A stretch of DNA of 64,000 nucleotides from Sipunculus nudus (GCA_026874595.1 CM049312.1:75306429-75370428), one strand, 5' to 3'; positions 48,877 through 60,642 are shown, counted from the stretch's first letter. Made by a program: numbers and translations. The notes: generated by a model not told the origin, from the letters alone.

Positions 48877-49312
48877 TCTTCTCTTCTCTTCTCTTCTCTT
48901 CTCTTCTCTTCTCTTCTCTTCTCTTTTCTTCTCTTTTCTTCTCTTCTCTTCTCTTCTCTTTTCTTCTCTTCTCTTCTCTTCTCTTCTCTTCTCTTCTCTT
49001 CTCTTTTCTTCTCTTCTCTTCTCTTTTCTTCTCTTCTCTTCTCTTCTCTTCTCTTCTCTTCTCTTCTCTTCTCTTCTCTTTTCTTCTCTTCTCTTCTCTT
49101 CTCTTTTCTTCTCTTTTCTTTTCTTCTCTTCTCTTCTCTTCTCTTCTCTTTTCTTCTCTTCTCTTCTCTTCTCTTTTATTCTCTTTTCTTCTCTTCTCTT
49201 CTCTTCTCTTCTCTTCTCTTCTCTTCTCTTCTCTTCTCTTCTCTTCTCTTCTCTTCTCTTCTCTTCTCTTCTCTTCTCTTCTCTTCTCTTTTCTTCTCTT
49301 CTCTTCTCTTCT
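48877..49312 (+). repeat. (CTTCT)n microsatellite, ~87 copies, at LINE 3' end
   Basis: About 436 bases of CTTCT with scattered CTTTT variants and a single ATT variant near 49178. It begins immediately after the LINE terminus AATAAATGTTAT. L2-type LINEs usually end in short tandem repeats, so the array probably grew from the LINE tail. All three + frames lack stops, producing meaningless Ser/Leu/Phe ORFs (48755-49321, 48871-49359). Confidence 0.97.
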
Positions 49313-50018
49313 ATAGGCTAGCTGTTGTTTTGCTTAATGGTAGTAGTAACGTTAATTAGCTCAAGCTTAACTACATTTCACTATTATGTTATCAGTATTA
49401 TGTGTAAGAATGACTGTTGAAATATGTATTTTTATTATTTGTCACAATGCCACCATTTTGCATTAATATTTTGTTTTACCCAGCTTTTGTATACCAAAAG
49501 AAAAAGTGTACTTAGACACAGTTGTATCCTTGAAATAATTTCAAATCCTTTATTCTTGTAATAAAACCTATTATAATTCATACTGAATTGGATTACACAA
49601 TATTTATACACTAGTCAATATTTAAATATCTTTCCACATTTGCTTTAACTTTATGCTTTATGGAACACTGCACCGCTACCTTATGTATCGTTTCATGTAC
49701 ACTGCCGTATCATTTATGTATCATATATAACACTGCATTGTCATTTCCATGTATAATACCTTTATACTACAAATGTACAGGACTCCTTATACCTCGAAAG
49801 GGGTCTCTGAGTTGAAATAATATTATTAATATTATTATTACTATTATTATTATTATGCAGGTTTCTTATGACTAACTGACATCACGTATTCAGTATATAT
49901 GCATGTGGGGTTGCACCGTAGGCATTTGATAAAGATAAAACAAATATTGAACATTATATATCAAATATATTTTCACTTATTTCAATAAATCATAGGTTGT
50001 TATAATTATAATATAAAC
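49313..50018. other. Non-coding stretch
   Basis: Only a short (ATT)n tract (49817-49857) is recognisable. Confidence 0.4.
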
Positions 50019-50239
50019 ATTTATTTTACATGGATTGTACAAATAGTTATTATAACCGCGGCACTCCATTTTGGCTTTTGGTAGACTCCTTAGGTGGAAG
50101 AAACCGGAGAACCCGAAGAAAACCACCGACCTTGGACGGGCAACTACAACACACTCTCATAGCCACGCCGGGGATCGAAACCGGGTCGCCATGGCCAGCG
50201 GAGAGAGCCGAGCGTTTTACCTTTCAACTGTCCAGGCCC
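50019..50239 (-). mobile_element. tRNA-derived SINE
   Basis: It has the same layout as 60272-60505: tail 'ttttacatggattgtac' at the left, 'ataaccgcggcactcca', body 'gaaccggagaaccc'-like, and on the - strand a B box GGTTTCGATCCC (reverse of 50170-50181) and head GGCCTGGACAGTTGAAAGG. AATTATAAT occurs in both flanks (about 50002-50010 and 50242-50250), a plausible target-site duplication. The + strand ORFs (50030-50287, 50071-50271) cross the SINE and are not genes. Confidence 0.8.
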
Positions 50240-50259
50240 CTAATTATAATTATTACCGG

Positions 50260-51420
50260 CATTTTTCATAGTGTAAGTCTGTTATAAGTAGTTTGGGCCC
50301 TAAATTTACTATAGACCCAACGTACATATCTTTCTTAGAGTGATGGAATTTCCATGAAATAGAATTTGTTACGAAGAGCTACTTTTCAATCTAGATCAAG
50401 CCGTAAATGAATAATTAGGCCAACAACTTTAAAATTCTTATAGCATCTGGTAAAACCTGAATATTTTTCAACACATTTACAGAGATCTCAGGTGAAAATT
50501 TTTATGGATTCGTGTGTGACCATTTTCCCCATGTATTTAAAACTAATTTTTTAACATAAAATTGACAGAAAAAAATCACTTTCAAGCAGGAATATGCACA
50601 TAACTTACAGAAAAAGTTTTTGACGAGAGAAATAAATAAAAATAAATAAATTAAAAAAAATAGAAAACCAAACCGAACTTCAGAAAATACATTTTCCCCT
50701 GTATATTCAGATGAACTATTAAAAGTTTCGTCGTCCTCTATACAGACATCTTTAAAATTTAACTAATATGAGGCAGCAGCGAAACATAGTGTAGTGTTTT
50801 CTTGCGCGTGTCACAATTTCGCGTCTGTCCTCAAATATTTGTTTACAGCATATACGTTATAAAATATATCGATTATGTTCATTACACTTGACATGCAGGA
50901 ATACAAAATGCATGCTTCTGGAGATAACATGGACATTAGACTCAGGGGCGTAGTTACCTTTACCATTTGCGATTTCATTAAAGAAAAATTCACGATAGCA
51001 TTGCGAGCAGAGGTAGTTATTTGGTTACATAAAGAGCGGTACACCATCATGGGGAAGGGATCATTATGTTTACGAGCAAGTTTATGGGAGCATCCTGTTC
51101 ATGCATTAAGCGGTAATACATGATAAGGTTATCAGCGAGGCATTTTTTTTTCAATTTTGCCCTGTGCGTGTGCATTGGAGCACACAAATTAGAAACAATA
51201 AGATAATATCATACAAGTTCCTCCAAGCTGGAAACGTGTTTAATTTAATCTGACTTCGTCATTAAACATGAGTAATGCTTTCTCTTTTCTCTTACTTCTG
51301 TAGAGTTCACAGTAAACCACTTGCCTTGGGATTCTGGAATCGAGAAGCGGATCCAGGCGGTCCCGACCCCCCCCCCCCCCCCCCCCCGCTTTTTTTCAGT
51401 CGGTGCAACCATTTTTAACC
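50260..51420. other. Non-coding stretch with C21 homopolymer
   Basis: The C21 run lies at 51367-51387, just after 'gaagcggatccaggcggtcc', which resembles an end of the GCGGATCCAGG TIR family. No supported exon; the overlapping ORFs at 50811-51123 have no domain. Confidence 0.4.
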
Positions 51421-52252
51421 TCAGCTGATGAGCTACAGCGATCACTCTTGGCCGTCGTCCGTCCGTCTAGCTGTCTGTCCGTCCGTTAACTAGGCATAAA
51501 TCCTAACAGCTGGAACTGGAGGTCCATGCATGAAAAATCTTGGAAATATTAAATTAGGTCTCTGTTCCCCATATCCCCATAAGTACCCCTCCCCCCCCCC
51601 CCCCCCACACCGGTAATATTTAAAATTTTGATACAAAAGATCCAGTTTCTGAATAACTATACTGCATTGCTCGCCATGATTCTTTGCATGCATATTAATC
51701 ATGGAGTGTTTCAACAGTTCCTGCAGACTGGTGGCGCCACCTGTATTTTTTTTATCAAACTTTTACGCATTTTGCTCTCTATTTTTGAGACCTTCAAAGA
51801 AGCGGTCGTCCGTTAAATTGTAACCGTCCACAAATTGTAACCGTTGGACCTAGAATCTTCTTACTTGACAGGAAGGGAGGTCGATAAATTATCTCTTTGG
51901 AAACTTGAAATTAGATGTCTGTTACCCATATCCTTGGAGCTATGGGGCGCTCAAGTTACCCCCCCCCCCCCCCAGTATCTGAATGACTACTACGTTGATC
52001 GCCATGATTCTTTGCATGCATATTATCATGGAGTGTTTCATCAATTCCTGCTGACTGGTGGCGCCACCTGTATTTTCTTTCGAATGTTTACGCATTTTTT
52101 CTATATTTTTAAGACCTTCAAATGAAGAGGTCCATTAACAGGGCACAAATTGTAACCATTGTAACATCCTGCGAAATCTCCTTGGAAACCTGAAATTAGG
52201 TCATTGTTAGCAATATCCTTCGAGCTATGGGCCCCGTTAGTACCCCCCAGAA
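51421..52252 (-). mobile_element. Repeat family A copy, inverted and incomplete
   Basis: Read on -, it ends with GACGGACGGACGACGG, then a GATCGCTGTAGCTCA and CAGCTGAGG tail (at its left edge, 51421). It contains two ~335-bp units marked by 'ggtggcgccaccagtctgca'-type sequence (51722-51744, 52039-52061), each with C/G runs (51591-51606 and 51959-51973). It stops at 52252, where a family B copy begins directly. Confidence 0.75.
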
Positions 52253-52500
52253 TAACTAGAATACGGGTAGTCAACAAGCGACTAGATGTATCCGCCATAT
52301 CGCAGAGGCATGGGTAAAGTAAGGCAAGGAATGTTCCTGACAGGACAAGAATTCTAAATTTGTGGCACCAATTAAACTCCTCATGTATGTGCAATTTTCA
52401 CCGATAACATATCTACAGATGGAAATACATGCAAGATTTCAGGCCGAGGCACCAATCCAAAACTGAGAAAAAGTCAATCTTCGACAGCAAATTGGGTTCA
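52253..52500 (+). repeat. Repeat family B copy, partial
   Basis: It starts 'actagaatacgggtagtcaa' and 'caagcgactagatgtatccg', followed by 'cagaggcatgggtaaag' and 'gcaagatttcaggccgaggc'. It is cut by, or abuts, the Ty3/Gypsy remnant. Confidence 0.65.
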
Positions 52501-54558
52501 GGATAAAAGGTGACCACCTCAGAATCGCCGCCTAAGCCCATGGACACTGCACCTACCACACTACCATCTACATCATCACCTGTGTGTAAACTTCAAGTTA
52601 ACGTGACTGATGGATTGTTTTCACCATGCATAACTTCACAGAAGAGGAAATTTCGACCACTGCCAAAACTTAAAAAGTTTGGTGCAATGACAAACTCCAA
52701 TGCTAGGCAAGGTCCCGAAGAAGTCAAATTATTTCCGCCTAGACCTACCAGATACAATGAAGTGCGTTTACGGGAGAAAAGTCAGTGAGATGAGAAACAT
52801 CCAGTTTATGTGGGCGTTGGAAGCATGACTGATATATCAGCTCCAACCAACATTCATTCGTGTTTCACAACTGCTGGTCATATTCGAACTGCACCATCAA
52901 GTTTCACGCAAGTATTTAATGTACCCATTCCATCCCATGGCTTCAGGCAAACTACTGCTGTGAGTTATAATGGTTTATGAGTTCTTCAGGACCGTAATCT
53001 CTAGAACATTAATTGTTCACCGGCACAATTTGAATCGCTACATGGAATACCTGTCCACAATAATGTAATCTACGGAGCGGAGACTCAATTTGATGCAGCT
53101 TACACCAAAGGTTCGACCGATATCAGTCAACTTGATCCACGTCGTTGACAGACATAGGACTTCACGTCATCTGCAGACGATAGTGCAAGACCAGCCCATG
53201 TGAAGACGCCAAATGAGCACCAGTGCTTTGGTTCAACATCCCGCCGGCATCAGCAGTATGATTGGCCTAGTTATGATATTCAGCATTACAGATTCCTATA
53301 CGAGATGCCAAGAGCTGCACATCCTCAACTTTACGATCCAATCCATGGTGGTCAACCGGGTTCAAGAGAGACTTATCATGCTCCTTCTACGTTCTACACA
53401 GAACGGCGATACACCCGTGATGAACAAAGTTCATTATTTTAATCAACACTAACCATCTATGCTACAGACGTCTTATGTGCCAGATTTCAGTTATACAAAA
53501 TGCAGACCATCACCAAAACAATGTACATTTGCAAAAGAACTGGACATCTGTATTCAGAATGTTACAGCCGGAAAAACAAAGACAGGCAGAAAAGGAGAAG
53601 AGAGGCAGACGGCAAAAGAGAAAATGACTGGAGACCACGCCATCAAGCAGAACCAATGATCCCGATGTCGATGAGACGTATTTGAAGACTCCTTTAGACA
53701 AGCAAGATAATAAGAGAAACTCCCAGTAGCTGAGGCTTTGGGTCAGGTCTCAGCGGAACATGCAAGTGGACCCACCTTCTCAGAAACAAATGAGGAACTA
53801 CTATTCTCTCTCGATGGAATAGAAAAAGGTGATGGTGGAATCGTCGAGTCACTTGGTCAAGTGGACCTTCCTGTGCAAAAATTTACAGCATGTGTTTATC
53901 CATCCAATGAGGGTTGTTGACGTGAAGATGGATGGAGTAATAGGCTTCGTTTATCTAAAACAGCATGGTTCTAGCATTGATTTTCAAACTGGTCGTATGC
54001 GGTTTGGGGACAATGAAATTGCATGCTTTGCATGTAACCAGGAGAGAGAAGAGTTCACAATTTCCCTACGTGAGAAGATGACCATCCCAGCCTTTAGTGA
54101 AATCTTTGCAGCAGGATACATCAACGACCCAAAAGGCCAATGTCTACATTCCATTATGATTCGCTAATCTAAGCGGCAAACCTATACAACTTGAGAATAA
54201 TTACATGGTTGCTCATGGACATCCTGTGGTCCAGATGCCTGCTATATCAACTGAACCTGAGAGTGAAAATCCTTCATCCGTAGAGAGTGACACCTTTGTG
54301 CAGATCTCTGAACACCTGACACACTTTGGGAATAATGTTCATCAGAACTACATGAAGAACAACGCCAAGCTGCTCTGCAGATGCTCTGCAAGGTTCAACA
54401 TGTGTTTGCTAAGGACAAAGGTGATCTTGGTAGAACTGATCTAATCCAGGACGGCATCAACACTGGTGATGCCCAACCAATAAAACAGGCAGCAGGATGA
54501 CTTCTATTAGCTAAGAGGGAAAAGTGTATCCAGGAAATTCAGCGTATGCTCAGGCAGA

Positions 54559-55284
54559 ATGTCATCGAGCCTTCAAATTGTCCCTGGAGTAGCCCTATTG
54601 TGCTGGTCAGAAAGGAAAGATGGGTCAACACGTTTTTGTGTGGACAATAGGAAAGTGAATAATGTTACGCTCAAGAACAGTTGTCCACTTCTATGGATTA
54701 ATGACTCACTAGACGCCTTGTGTAGAGCCAAGTGGTTTTCAACACTCGATCTTGCCAGTGGGTACTATCAAGTGGGCATAAAACCTGAAGATGCCAAGAA
54801 GACAGCTTTTGCCTCAGTCACAGACCTTTATCAGTTCAAAACAATACCATTCGGTCGCTACAATGCACCAGCGACCTTCCAACGTCTGATGGAATGCGTC
54901 CTGGCAGGCTCACAATGGCAGACTTGTCTACTCTTTACAGATGATGTCATTGTCTTCAGTCCTGACTTCGACGGTCACCTTGAAAGATTTAAAGGGATCA
55001 TTTGTAGAAAATGCAAAGCTGGACTTAAACTCATACCGAAAAAGTGTCACTTATTCAAAAACAAGGTGGAATATCTGGAACATACTGTTCCTGCAGAAGG
55101 AATTGTGACCATTCCTGAGAAAATGTCTTCAGTTAGAGATTGGGCCTTCCCCAGCAACGTCACCGAGGTAAAAATTTTTCTAAGGACTTTGTTCTTATTA
55201 CAGAAGAATTGTCAAGAATTTAACAACTATAGCCAGTCCTCTGCATACTGTTTTGAAACATCAAACACCTTTCAAGTAGAATGA
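54559..55284 (+). pseudogene. Ty3/Gypsy reverse transcriptase remnant
   Basis: The longest open piece of the element. It shows FSTLDLASGYYQVGI (first catalytic Asp), TAFASVTDLYQFKTIPFG, NAPATFQRLM and LLFTDDVIVFS, where the usual Y-x-D-D box reads FTDD, then the thumb/connection. The residues before 54617 come from another frame (pre-RT EIQRMLRQNVIEPS region at 54535-54590), so a frameshift lies within the domain. The product would be an RNA-dependent DNA polymerase in intact relatives; here it is a fossil. Confidence 0.88.
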
Positions 55285-55324
55285 TGCCTGTCAAGAAGCA
55301 TTCGCTAGACTCAAGGATGACTTA

Positions 55325-55756
55325 TTGTCAGCTCATACATTTACTTATCCGAGTGGCACTGCTGATTTCATTCTGGACATAGATGCTAGCAATACAGGTA
55401 TTGGTGCTGTACTATCGCAGGTCCAGGGCGGTAACAAGAGAGTATCGCCGATAACAGCAAGTCCTTGTCAGCAAGTGAGAAAAATGTTGGCAATAATCAA
55501 AACGGTCTGCCACTTTTATCACTACCTGTATGGTCGTAAATTCCTAGTGAGAAGCAATCACGGTGCTCTTACTTGGCTCTTAAATATTAAGGAACCAGAA
55601 ATACAAAGCGCTAGATGGTTTCAACAAATTGGTTGTTACGATTTCCACATTCAACCAAGAGCTGGATCAAGCACACAAATGCAGATGCTTTATCGAGACG
55701 CCCATGCTCTAATTCTCCTTGTAAGCACTCTGTTGGACAAGAAAAGCGGGATATAA
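55325..55756 (+). pseudogene. Ty3/Gypsy RNase H remnant
   Basis: It contains FILDIDASNTGIGAVLSQ (RNase H catalytic Asp region), KMLAIIKTVCHFYHYLYG and FLVRSNHGALTWLL (degenerate RxDHxAL), then a degenerate ADALSR-type segment. It lies in a different frame from the RT piece, with a stop between them at 55282-55284. Confidence 0.85.
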
Positions 55757-57477
55757 TGAGAGTTCAACTCCGGTAAACTGATACCCCGCAATACTGTGCA
55801 ATGTCAGGCATGCCTTCAACTGCAGTTTCCTTTCTCACCAAGAGATCTTTAGTAGTGATTCGGCAACTCCAACTTTAGAACACCCACCTGTTAGATCAAT
55901 TTTCTGTGGAAAGAGGAGAGAGACCAAGTACCTTCTTGGCAGGTCTCACATTTTTCTCCGGTGGTCAAATCCTACCTTGGCATATGGGGAATAACCGCAA
56001 GTTATCAATGGAATCCTGTACAAAAGGGATTCAGATCTTGTTAAAGGTAATATCTGGTTATTGGTATTACCAAGAGCACTCCGAGAAAAGGCATGTCGGA
56101 GAAATCTTATGATGACGTCACAGCAGGCGATCTTGGTGTAAAACGAACGCTTGCTAGGGTGAAACAACGCTAATTTTGGGTGAATATGAATAATGATGTA
56201 GGCCGCCACTGCAGAGAATGCAAGCCTTGCCAAGATCGGAAAGGACCTCTCAAGTCCAAATGGTCACCGATGACCAAATATAATGTTGGAGCTCCAATGG
56301 AAAGACTAGCTATGGACCTCATGGGACCTTTTCCCTGAGTCAAGGGATAGCCGACTACTTCTCAAAGTGGACAGGCGCCTGGGCCATTCCAAACATGGAA
56401 ACCTCCACGATAATTGATGTCTTCATAAACCAATTTGTAAGTTTTATGGGTCCTGCCACTCTGTCTATTCTGACCAAAGAAGTCAATTTGTGTCTCAAGT
56501 TTTCCAGGAACTGTGTCAGCAACTTGGCTTTAAGAAGACAAGAACCACGAACTATCGACCACAAAGTAGCGTAATGGTTGAAAGATTCAACTCTATTCTG
56601 TAGCTCATGATAGCTAAAATCTATTACGAAAACCAGCGCTCTAGAAGTGGTTGAACGGTCCGTACCTGGTCATGAAATCGGCAGGTGTTTTCGTTTATGA
56701 ATTCCAGAAAACTCAAAGAAGTAAGCCATTTACCATCCACCACGACCGGATGGAGCTTTATCACAGCACTTCGACAAGTGGCCTGAAACTGAGCCAGCCA
56801 GGTTTGAGCAGATCATCAAAATAAAAGCTGAACCAGTTGTGGATAATATGGAACAGGATGAATCAGAAAGGGCGGAGGAGTTGGATACAAATGAAGCCGA
56901 CCCCACATTTCCACTGCCAAAAAAGTTGGCCAACGTCACTTCTGGTGATGATGAGGAACCGCCTCCTGCCATGACTCGAAGATGTCGTCAGCCAAAACCA
57001 GTGAAGTAATATTAACCAGTGTAATGGCTGCATTATGTCTCATCGGGAAATCAAAGGAGATCCACTTTACATGCGCCAAGGACCGGAGGATAGAAGATCG
57101 AACCACCTAGGAAAATGAAGAGGAAGAAGACGGACAAGGATCGGAAAGAAGCAGAGGAATTTGCATATTTAAGGACATTTAATGTACTATGCTTAATTTT
57201 CTTGCATTTGTGGTTATACTGATCATGATTGTACTTATATATAAGTGTGGTATGTAGATTTCCATGCAGTACTTGATAATTTGGTATTTTATTATTTAAA
57301 TATAATTTTGATACTTGTTTGGTAAACATATATTTTTTTTAATGCTTTGGAGATTATGTATATTTTGTAGATAACCTACTTAAGCTGACTTGTTGTATCA
57401 CTTGAAGGTTTGTAACTCTTCACCACTCCAGTTTGTTTTACATAATCCAGGACAGATTATTTTGAAAGGAGGGGTGG

Positions 57478-57754
57478 TGTAACGGGAGTTGGAGGTAAGA
57501 TATGGCTGGTTCAGTTTGCCATTACCTGTCAGGCCTGCTTCTGCCTGTCATATGAGCTTCCGCTGTTCAAACGGTCTTCTGCCGGTTAGACGGCCTTCCA
57601 CCCGTCAAACGCATCTCACGCCCTGGTCAGGTTGAGGAAAACTGGACACATGTTCATGCTCTCATCCTTGCACTTGTCTTGCTTAGCTGGACGGCAATGT
57701 CACACTGTCATGGACTTAGCGGAACCCACACTGTTTCTAAAAGGCTTTCCTAAA
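57478..57754 (+). repeat. Possible 3' LTR remnant of the Ty3/Gypsy element
   Basis: Sequence after the purine tract starts TGTAACGGGAGTTGGAGGTA, as an LTR should (TG...). The right boundary (CA) is not identified and no second copy exists in the window to confirm it. Confidence 0.4.
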
Positions 57755-58208
57755 CAGTGGCGGATCCAGGAATTGTTTTTTTTTGGGAGCTTATGTATCG
57801 CAGTAATACTGACATCTAAAATATGTGCAATTCTAGGATTGGTGTAGCTTAGAATGGAATCCTTGCATTGAAGTACAATCTAGCATTTTATGATAGAATG
57901 TATAACTATGTAATATTTATAAGCATTCAACTATATTCTCATGCCAGGGCACACTCAGCACACGTCAAATTGGCAGTAAAAAAAGAATGTTACAATGTTG
58001 CAAACTCGAACCTGTAGGGTAGAGATTTGATCGTTAGGCTGTGTTAGTATGCGCTTGTCCCCAAGTCAGACTAAGAGACTAACCTACTGACCTAGGCTAC
58101 ACATGCGTGACCAGCACAGCTACTGCCTAATGTTTTTTTTTTCCAGAGGCCAGAACCATTGAGGGGGGAGCTATAGCTCCCACAGCTACCCCCCTGGATC
58201 CACCACTG
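57755..58208. mobile_element. hAT-like MITE, CAGTGGCGGATCCAGG ends
   Basis: The left end CAGTGGCGGATCCAGGA and the right end, reverse complement CAGTGGTGGATCCAGGGGGG, are inverted repeats. The flanks TTCCTAAA (57747-57754) and TTCCTCAA (58209-58216) are an 8-bp target duplication with one mismatch, as for hAT elements. The 454-bp interior has no transposase. Related ends occur at 23133-23292 and perhaps 51345. Confidence 0.85.
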
Positions 58209-58269
58209 TTCCTCAATAATGTGGAGAAAGGCGATTAGGGGCAAATAACACCAGGATTTTCTCAGTGAC

Positions 58270-58660
58270 TGACAAAGATGTTTAATTTGTTTTCTGATTG
58301 ACTGCCCTTAGTTTTTTTTTTATAATTTTTATACAGGGAGATAATCGTGGCATCCTTTAATAGTTGTGGCATAACATCAGCTTCCAAGATGTTTATGGAA
58401 TGATCCCCTTGCTGGCAGTCCTGATGAAGATTTCTGCAGGAATCCCATCCATTCCAAGGTTTTACCTGACTTTGTTTGCATTCTTGATTTCTTATAATGG
58501 TGGGGGAGGAGTTAAAGCTTTTGACAGTGTTGGATCTGGTGCAGTGTCTGCATGGATTGTGAAGTGCTGACATGTACCCTTTTCCTGTCACTCATGGTGC
58601 TCTTCTGTTGATGAAGCTTGGTCTTGATGGTCCCTACGACGCCTTGATGGGGTTGCAGAA
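58270..58660 (-). mobile_element. LINE fragment (RT N-terminal region), decayed
   Basis: Read on -, pieces in two frames resemble the conserved stretch of non-LTR retrotransposons between endonuclease and RT core: IKQVKPW-type 'QVKPWNGWDSC', then 'MPQLLKDATIISLYKN' (compare the common ...KDA.I..LYK motif) with a following KGS-type segment. A frameshift separates the two. It is a different part of RT from the LINE at 48009, so a separate insertion. Confidence 0.65.
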
Positions 58661-58672
58661 CATCTTATACTA

Positions 58673-58849
58673 GAGTAAAACCTAAAATAACGACCACCAA
58701 TGGGACCTCGAGAATGTGGTCGCATTTTCATCAGGTAGTCATCTAAGTGAGGTCTAATATAGAGCAAAAAAATTGGGACCATGAAAAAGTGATCGTTATT
58801 TTGTGGTGGTCTCTAAACTGAGATGGTCATCAGGTAAGGTTTCACTGAA
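58673..58849. mobile_element. Short TIR element with GACCACC-rich ends
   Basis: The left end AGAGTAAAACCTAAAATAAC, then GACCACC, is matched at the right by the inverse of CAGTGAAACCTTACCTGATG and internal GACCACC. Phrases 'gtggtcgcatt' and 'gtgatcgttattttgtggtg' are inverted repeats of the left arm. It resembles 26500-26683 in end sequence and size (177 versus 184 bp). Confidence 0.55.
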
Positions 58850-59346
58850 CTCAAATTCAGCATGATGCTGGTCTTCATCTACAGATTCATCTTCCAAAGG
58901 CACTTCAAAGGAATCTGTAATTGGTTGATTTGGGCTTTACAAAGGTCAAAAGTGTGCTGCTGATGATACTACGATGTAGGTTTGGGGCTTTGGCAATAGG
59001 GACTCCACCAAAGACTCCTCATAATCTCACGGGCATGTTGGTTGTTCGACCAACTCTCTGCTTATCATCTTGGTCCAAAAGGCTAAATCAAAATTCACAC
59101 CTAGGGAGTGCCTAGGGAAAGGATCTCATAGCGCTTAGAGGGCTCTTACATAATCAGTCAGTAAAGATCAATAGTTAACGTATATTTGTAACAGATTGGT
59201 GAAGTAGATCTGTAGCAGAAACCTGTCATATCTAATATGAGCACATTTCTAGTGTTGGAAAAATTACCAGTGTCCATTATTGGGAGGTCCAAACACAAGG
59301 TGTACTACACGGTGTATATCAATAACACTGATGTTCTGTATATAGA

Positions 59347-59352
59347 TTTATT
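59347..59352 (-). terminator. Poly(A) signal AATAAA of the unrecognised gene
   Basis: AATAAA on the - strand lies about 64 nt past the stop codon at 59416-59418, a normal distance for a short 3' untranslated region. AT-rich sequence makes chance hits common. Confidence 0.5.
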
Positions 59353-59415
59353 AATAAACAAACGCATCCACATATCACCACACACTTAACTGTCCTCAGA
59401 TTTTGACTGACTATG

Positions 59416-59574
59416 TCATCTCTTTTTAAAATCCTCATCTTCATCTATATGATCTGGAGCATCTTCTATCCCTCCAGCCACTCCAGAACCAAATACATCA
59501 GCTACAGACGGCATCACTGGCTGTGGAGCTTGCTCCATCTTTTTCCTCTTCTCCTCTCTGGCCTTCTTTGTTTC
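59416..59574 (-). CDS. Unrecognised gene, last coding exon
   Basis: The acceptor TTTTTATCCAG is followed by 52 codons and TGA. The peptide starts ETKKAREEKRKKMEQAPQPV (charged, helix-forming), passes through a small-residue stretch (VADVFGSGVAGG) and ends in an acidic tail DHIDEDEDFKKR. The acceptor phase (0) matches the donor phase of the exon at 61565-61688, so the coding join reads LEEIRE-ETKKAREEKRKK, an uninterrupted charged helix and possible coiled coil. The - strand order and the AATAAA downstream support a gene 3' end. I do not recognise the family; a soluble, perhaps cytoskeletal or ciliary protein is only a guess. Confidence 0.75.
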   Translation of the reverse strand, partial: ETKKAREEKRKKMEQAPQPVMPSVADVFGSGVAGGIEDAPDHIDEDEDFKKR

Positions 59575-59941
59575 CTGGATAAAAATGTAAGTAATAAATT
59601 GACTTAAGAGCTACAACATACAGATTTCAGCACTGCCACTCTGGATATCATTAAAAAAAAGTATAAAATTACCTGAAATAAAGTATGAAAAAAAAATCAA
59701 TGCCTAATAGCGCAATTTCTGTGCAATTTTACAGCATGTGATATTTCTAAACAAGCTTCAGACATGAGAGTATATATTTATTATAGCATCCCATATAGTC
59801 AGTGATTTTTTAAACATTGGTAATATCACAGAAAAAAAATTTTGGTTAATAAAATGCCACTTTTATGAAATATTGACAGAATATGTCTGCAGCACTCGTT
59901 TCAGGTAAACAGCCTATGATCCCCACCTTATTTTAAAAATG

Positions 59942-59990
59942 AGGGACCCATGGGTCACAAGCTCAGCTGAATTTTGTGAAATTTTCAGCA
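59942..59990 (+). repeat. Repeat family A left-end fragment
   Basis: 'agggacccatgggtcacaag' and 'ctcagctgaattttg' match the family A opening (30126, 42483). No corresponding body or tail follows, so it is a short remnant, inside the intron between the two exons of the unrecognised gene. Confidence 0.55.
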
Positions 59991-60271
59991 GCAGATCCAT
60001 AAATTCAAGAACAGGGGGTAACTAATACTTGACTGGTGGTTAATTGATGGGTATTATGAAAACTAAGTTCTTAGATTGTGCATTAAATTTTTTTTGTAAA
60101 TGTAATATACGGTACATGTAATATATCCACCTAATTAGCCCTCCTGTCTTAATAATTATCCCTTTTGATTTTCTGATTACTGACAAACTGATCATTACTA
60201 GTTCAGTCCTAAATCTCCATATCAGTAATACATTCATGTCCACATGCAGACCATTATAAATATATGTACAC

Positions 60272-60505
60272 TTTATTTTTTTACATGGATTGTACAACTA
60301 GTTATAATAACTAATACGAGGCACTCTCCATGGCTCGGGTGTTAACACTCAGTAGTTAATAAGGGTGGAGAAAACCAGAGGACAGGGAGAAAAACACCAA
60401 CTTTTGACATGCAACTATAACCTACTCTCATAGCCAAGCGGGGAATTGAAACCCATGTCACCAGTGGAGAGGGCTAGGTGTTTTACCACTCAGCTGTCCA
60501 GGCCA
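60272..60505 (-). mobile_element. tRNA-derived SINE, best-preserved copy
   Basis: On -: head GGCCTGGACAGCTGAGTGG (A box region, ending left of 60505), B box GGGTTTCAATTCC (60442-60454), a body with 'tttttctccctgtcctctgg' and 'gagtgcctcgtattagttat', and a tail 'gtacaatccatgtaaaaaaa' at 60272-60300. About 234 bp. Other copies: 50019-50239, the split copy 35735-36965, and 60972-61130 in the opposite orientation. RNA polymerase III promoter boxes are intact enough to suggest it once drove transcription. Confidence 0.85.
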
Positions 60506-60625
60506 TGAATAGATGATTCAAGTTGGTGACCACTGGATGATTGATCTTGCATGGCATCCTGGGATGGTCAGTCATTAAATTCAGCGTCAGGAAAACAGAG
60601 AAATTTGGGCTCTAAAAAAAAAGGT

Positions 60626-60642
60626 GGGGGGGGGGGGGGGGG
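60626..60642. repeat. G17 homopolymer
   Basis: Seventeen G after 'aaaaaaaaaggt' in the intron of the unrecognised gene. It is not inside a recognised family A unit. Confidence 0.95.

Larger units (their letters stand above)
52500..57477 (+). mobile_element. Decayed Ty3/Gypsy-type LTR retrotransposon (internal region)
   Basis: Order along +: gag-like sequence (52510-53450); a nucleocapsid zinc knuckle near 53500-53560 (ICKRTGHLYSEC, first Cys replaced); protease-like sequence (about 53800-54170); RT (54480-55190); RNase H (55325-55700); integrase zinc-binding remnant (HCRECKPCQ, about 56207-56233) and core remnants (56360-56610, VMVERFNS); an acidic C-terminal tail ending TAA near 57009. A purine tract GAAAGGAGGGG (about 57462-57473) precedes a possible 3' LTR starting TGTAACGGGAG. 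Stops and frameshifts occur in every domain, so it is inactive. No matching 5' LTR was found. Confidence 0.9.

Noticed and set aside
48755-49359. Ser/Leu/Phe-rich ORFs of 188 and 162 codons
   Set aside because: Direct translation of the (CTTCT)n microsatellite.
52510-53442. Independent host genes from ORFs of 80-92 codons
   Set aside because: They precede a zinc knuckle, protease, RT, RNase H and integrase in order and belong to the decayed Ty3/Gypsy element.
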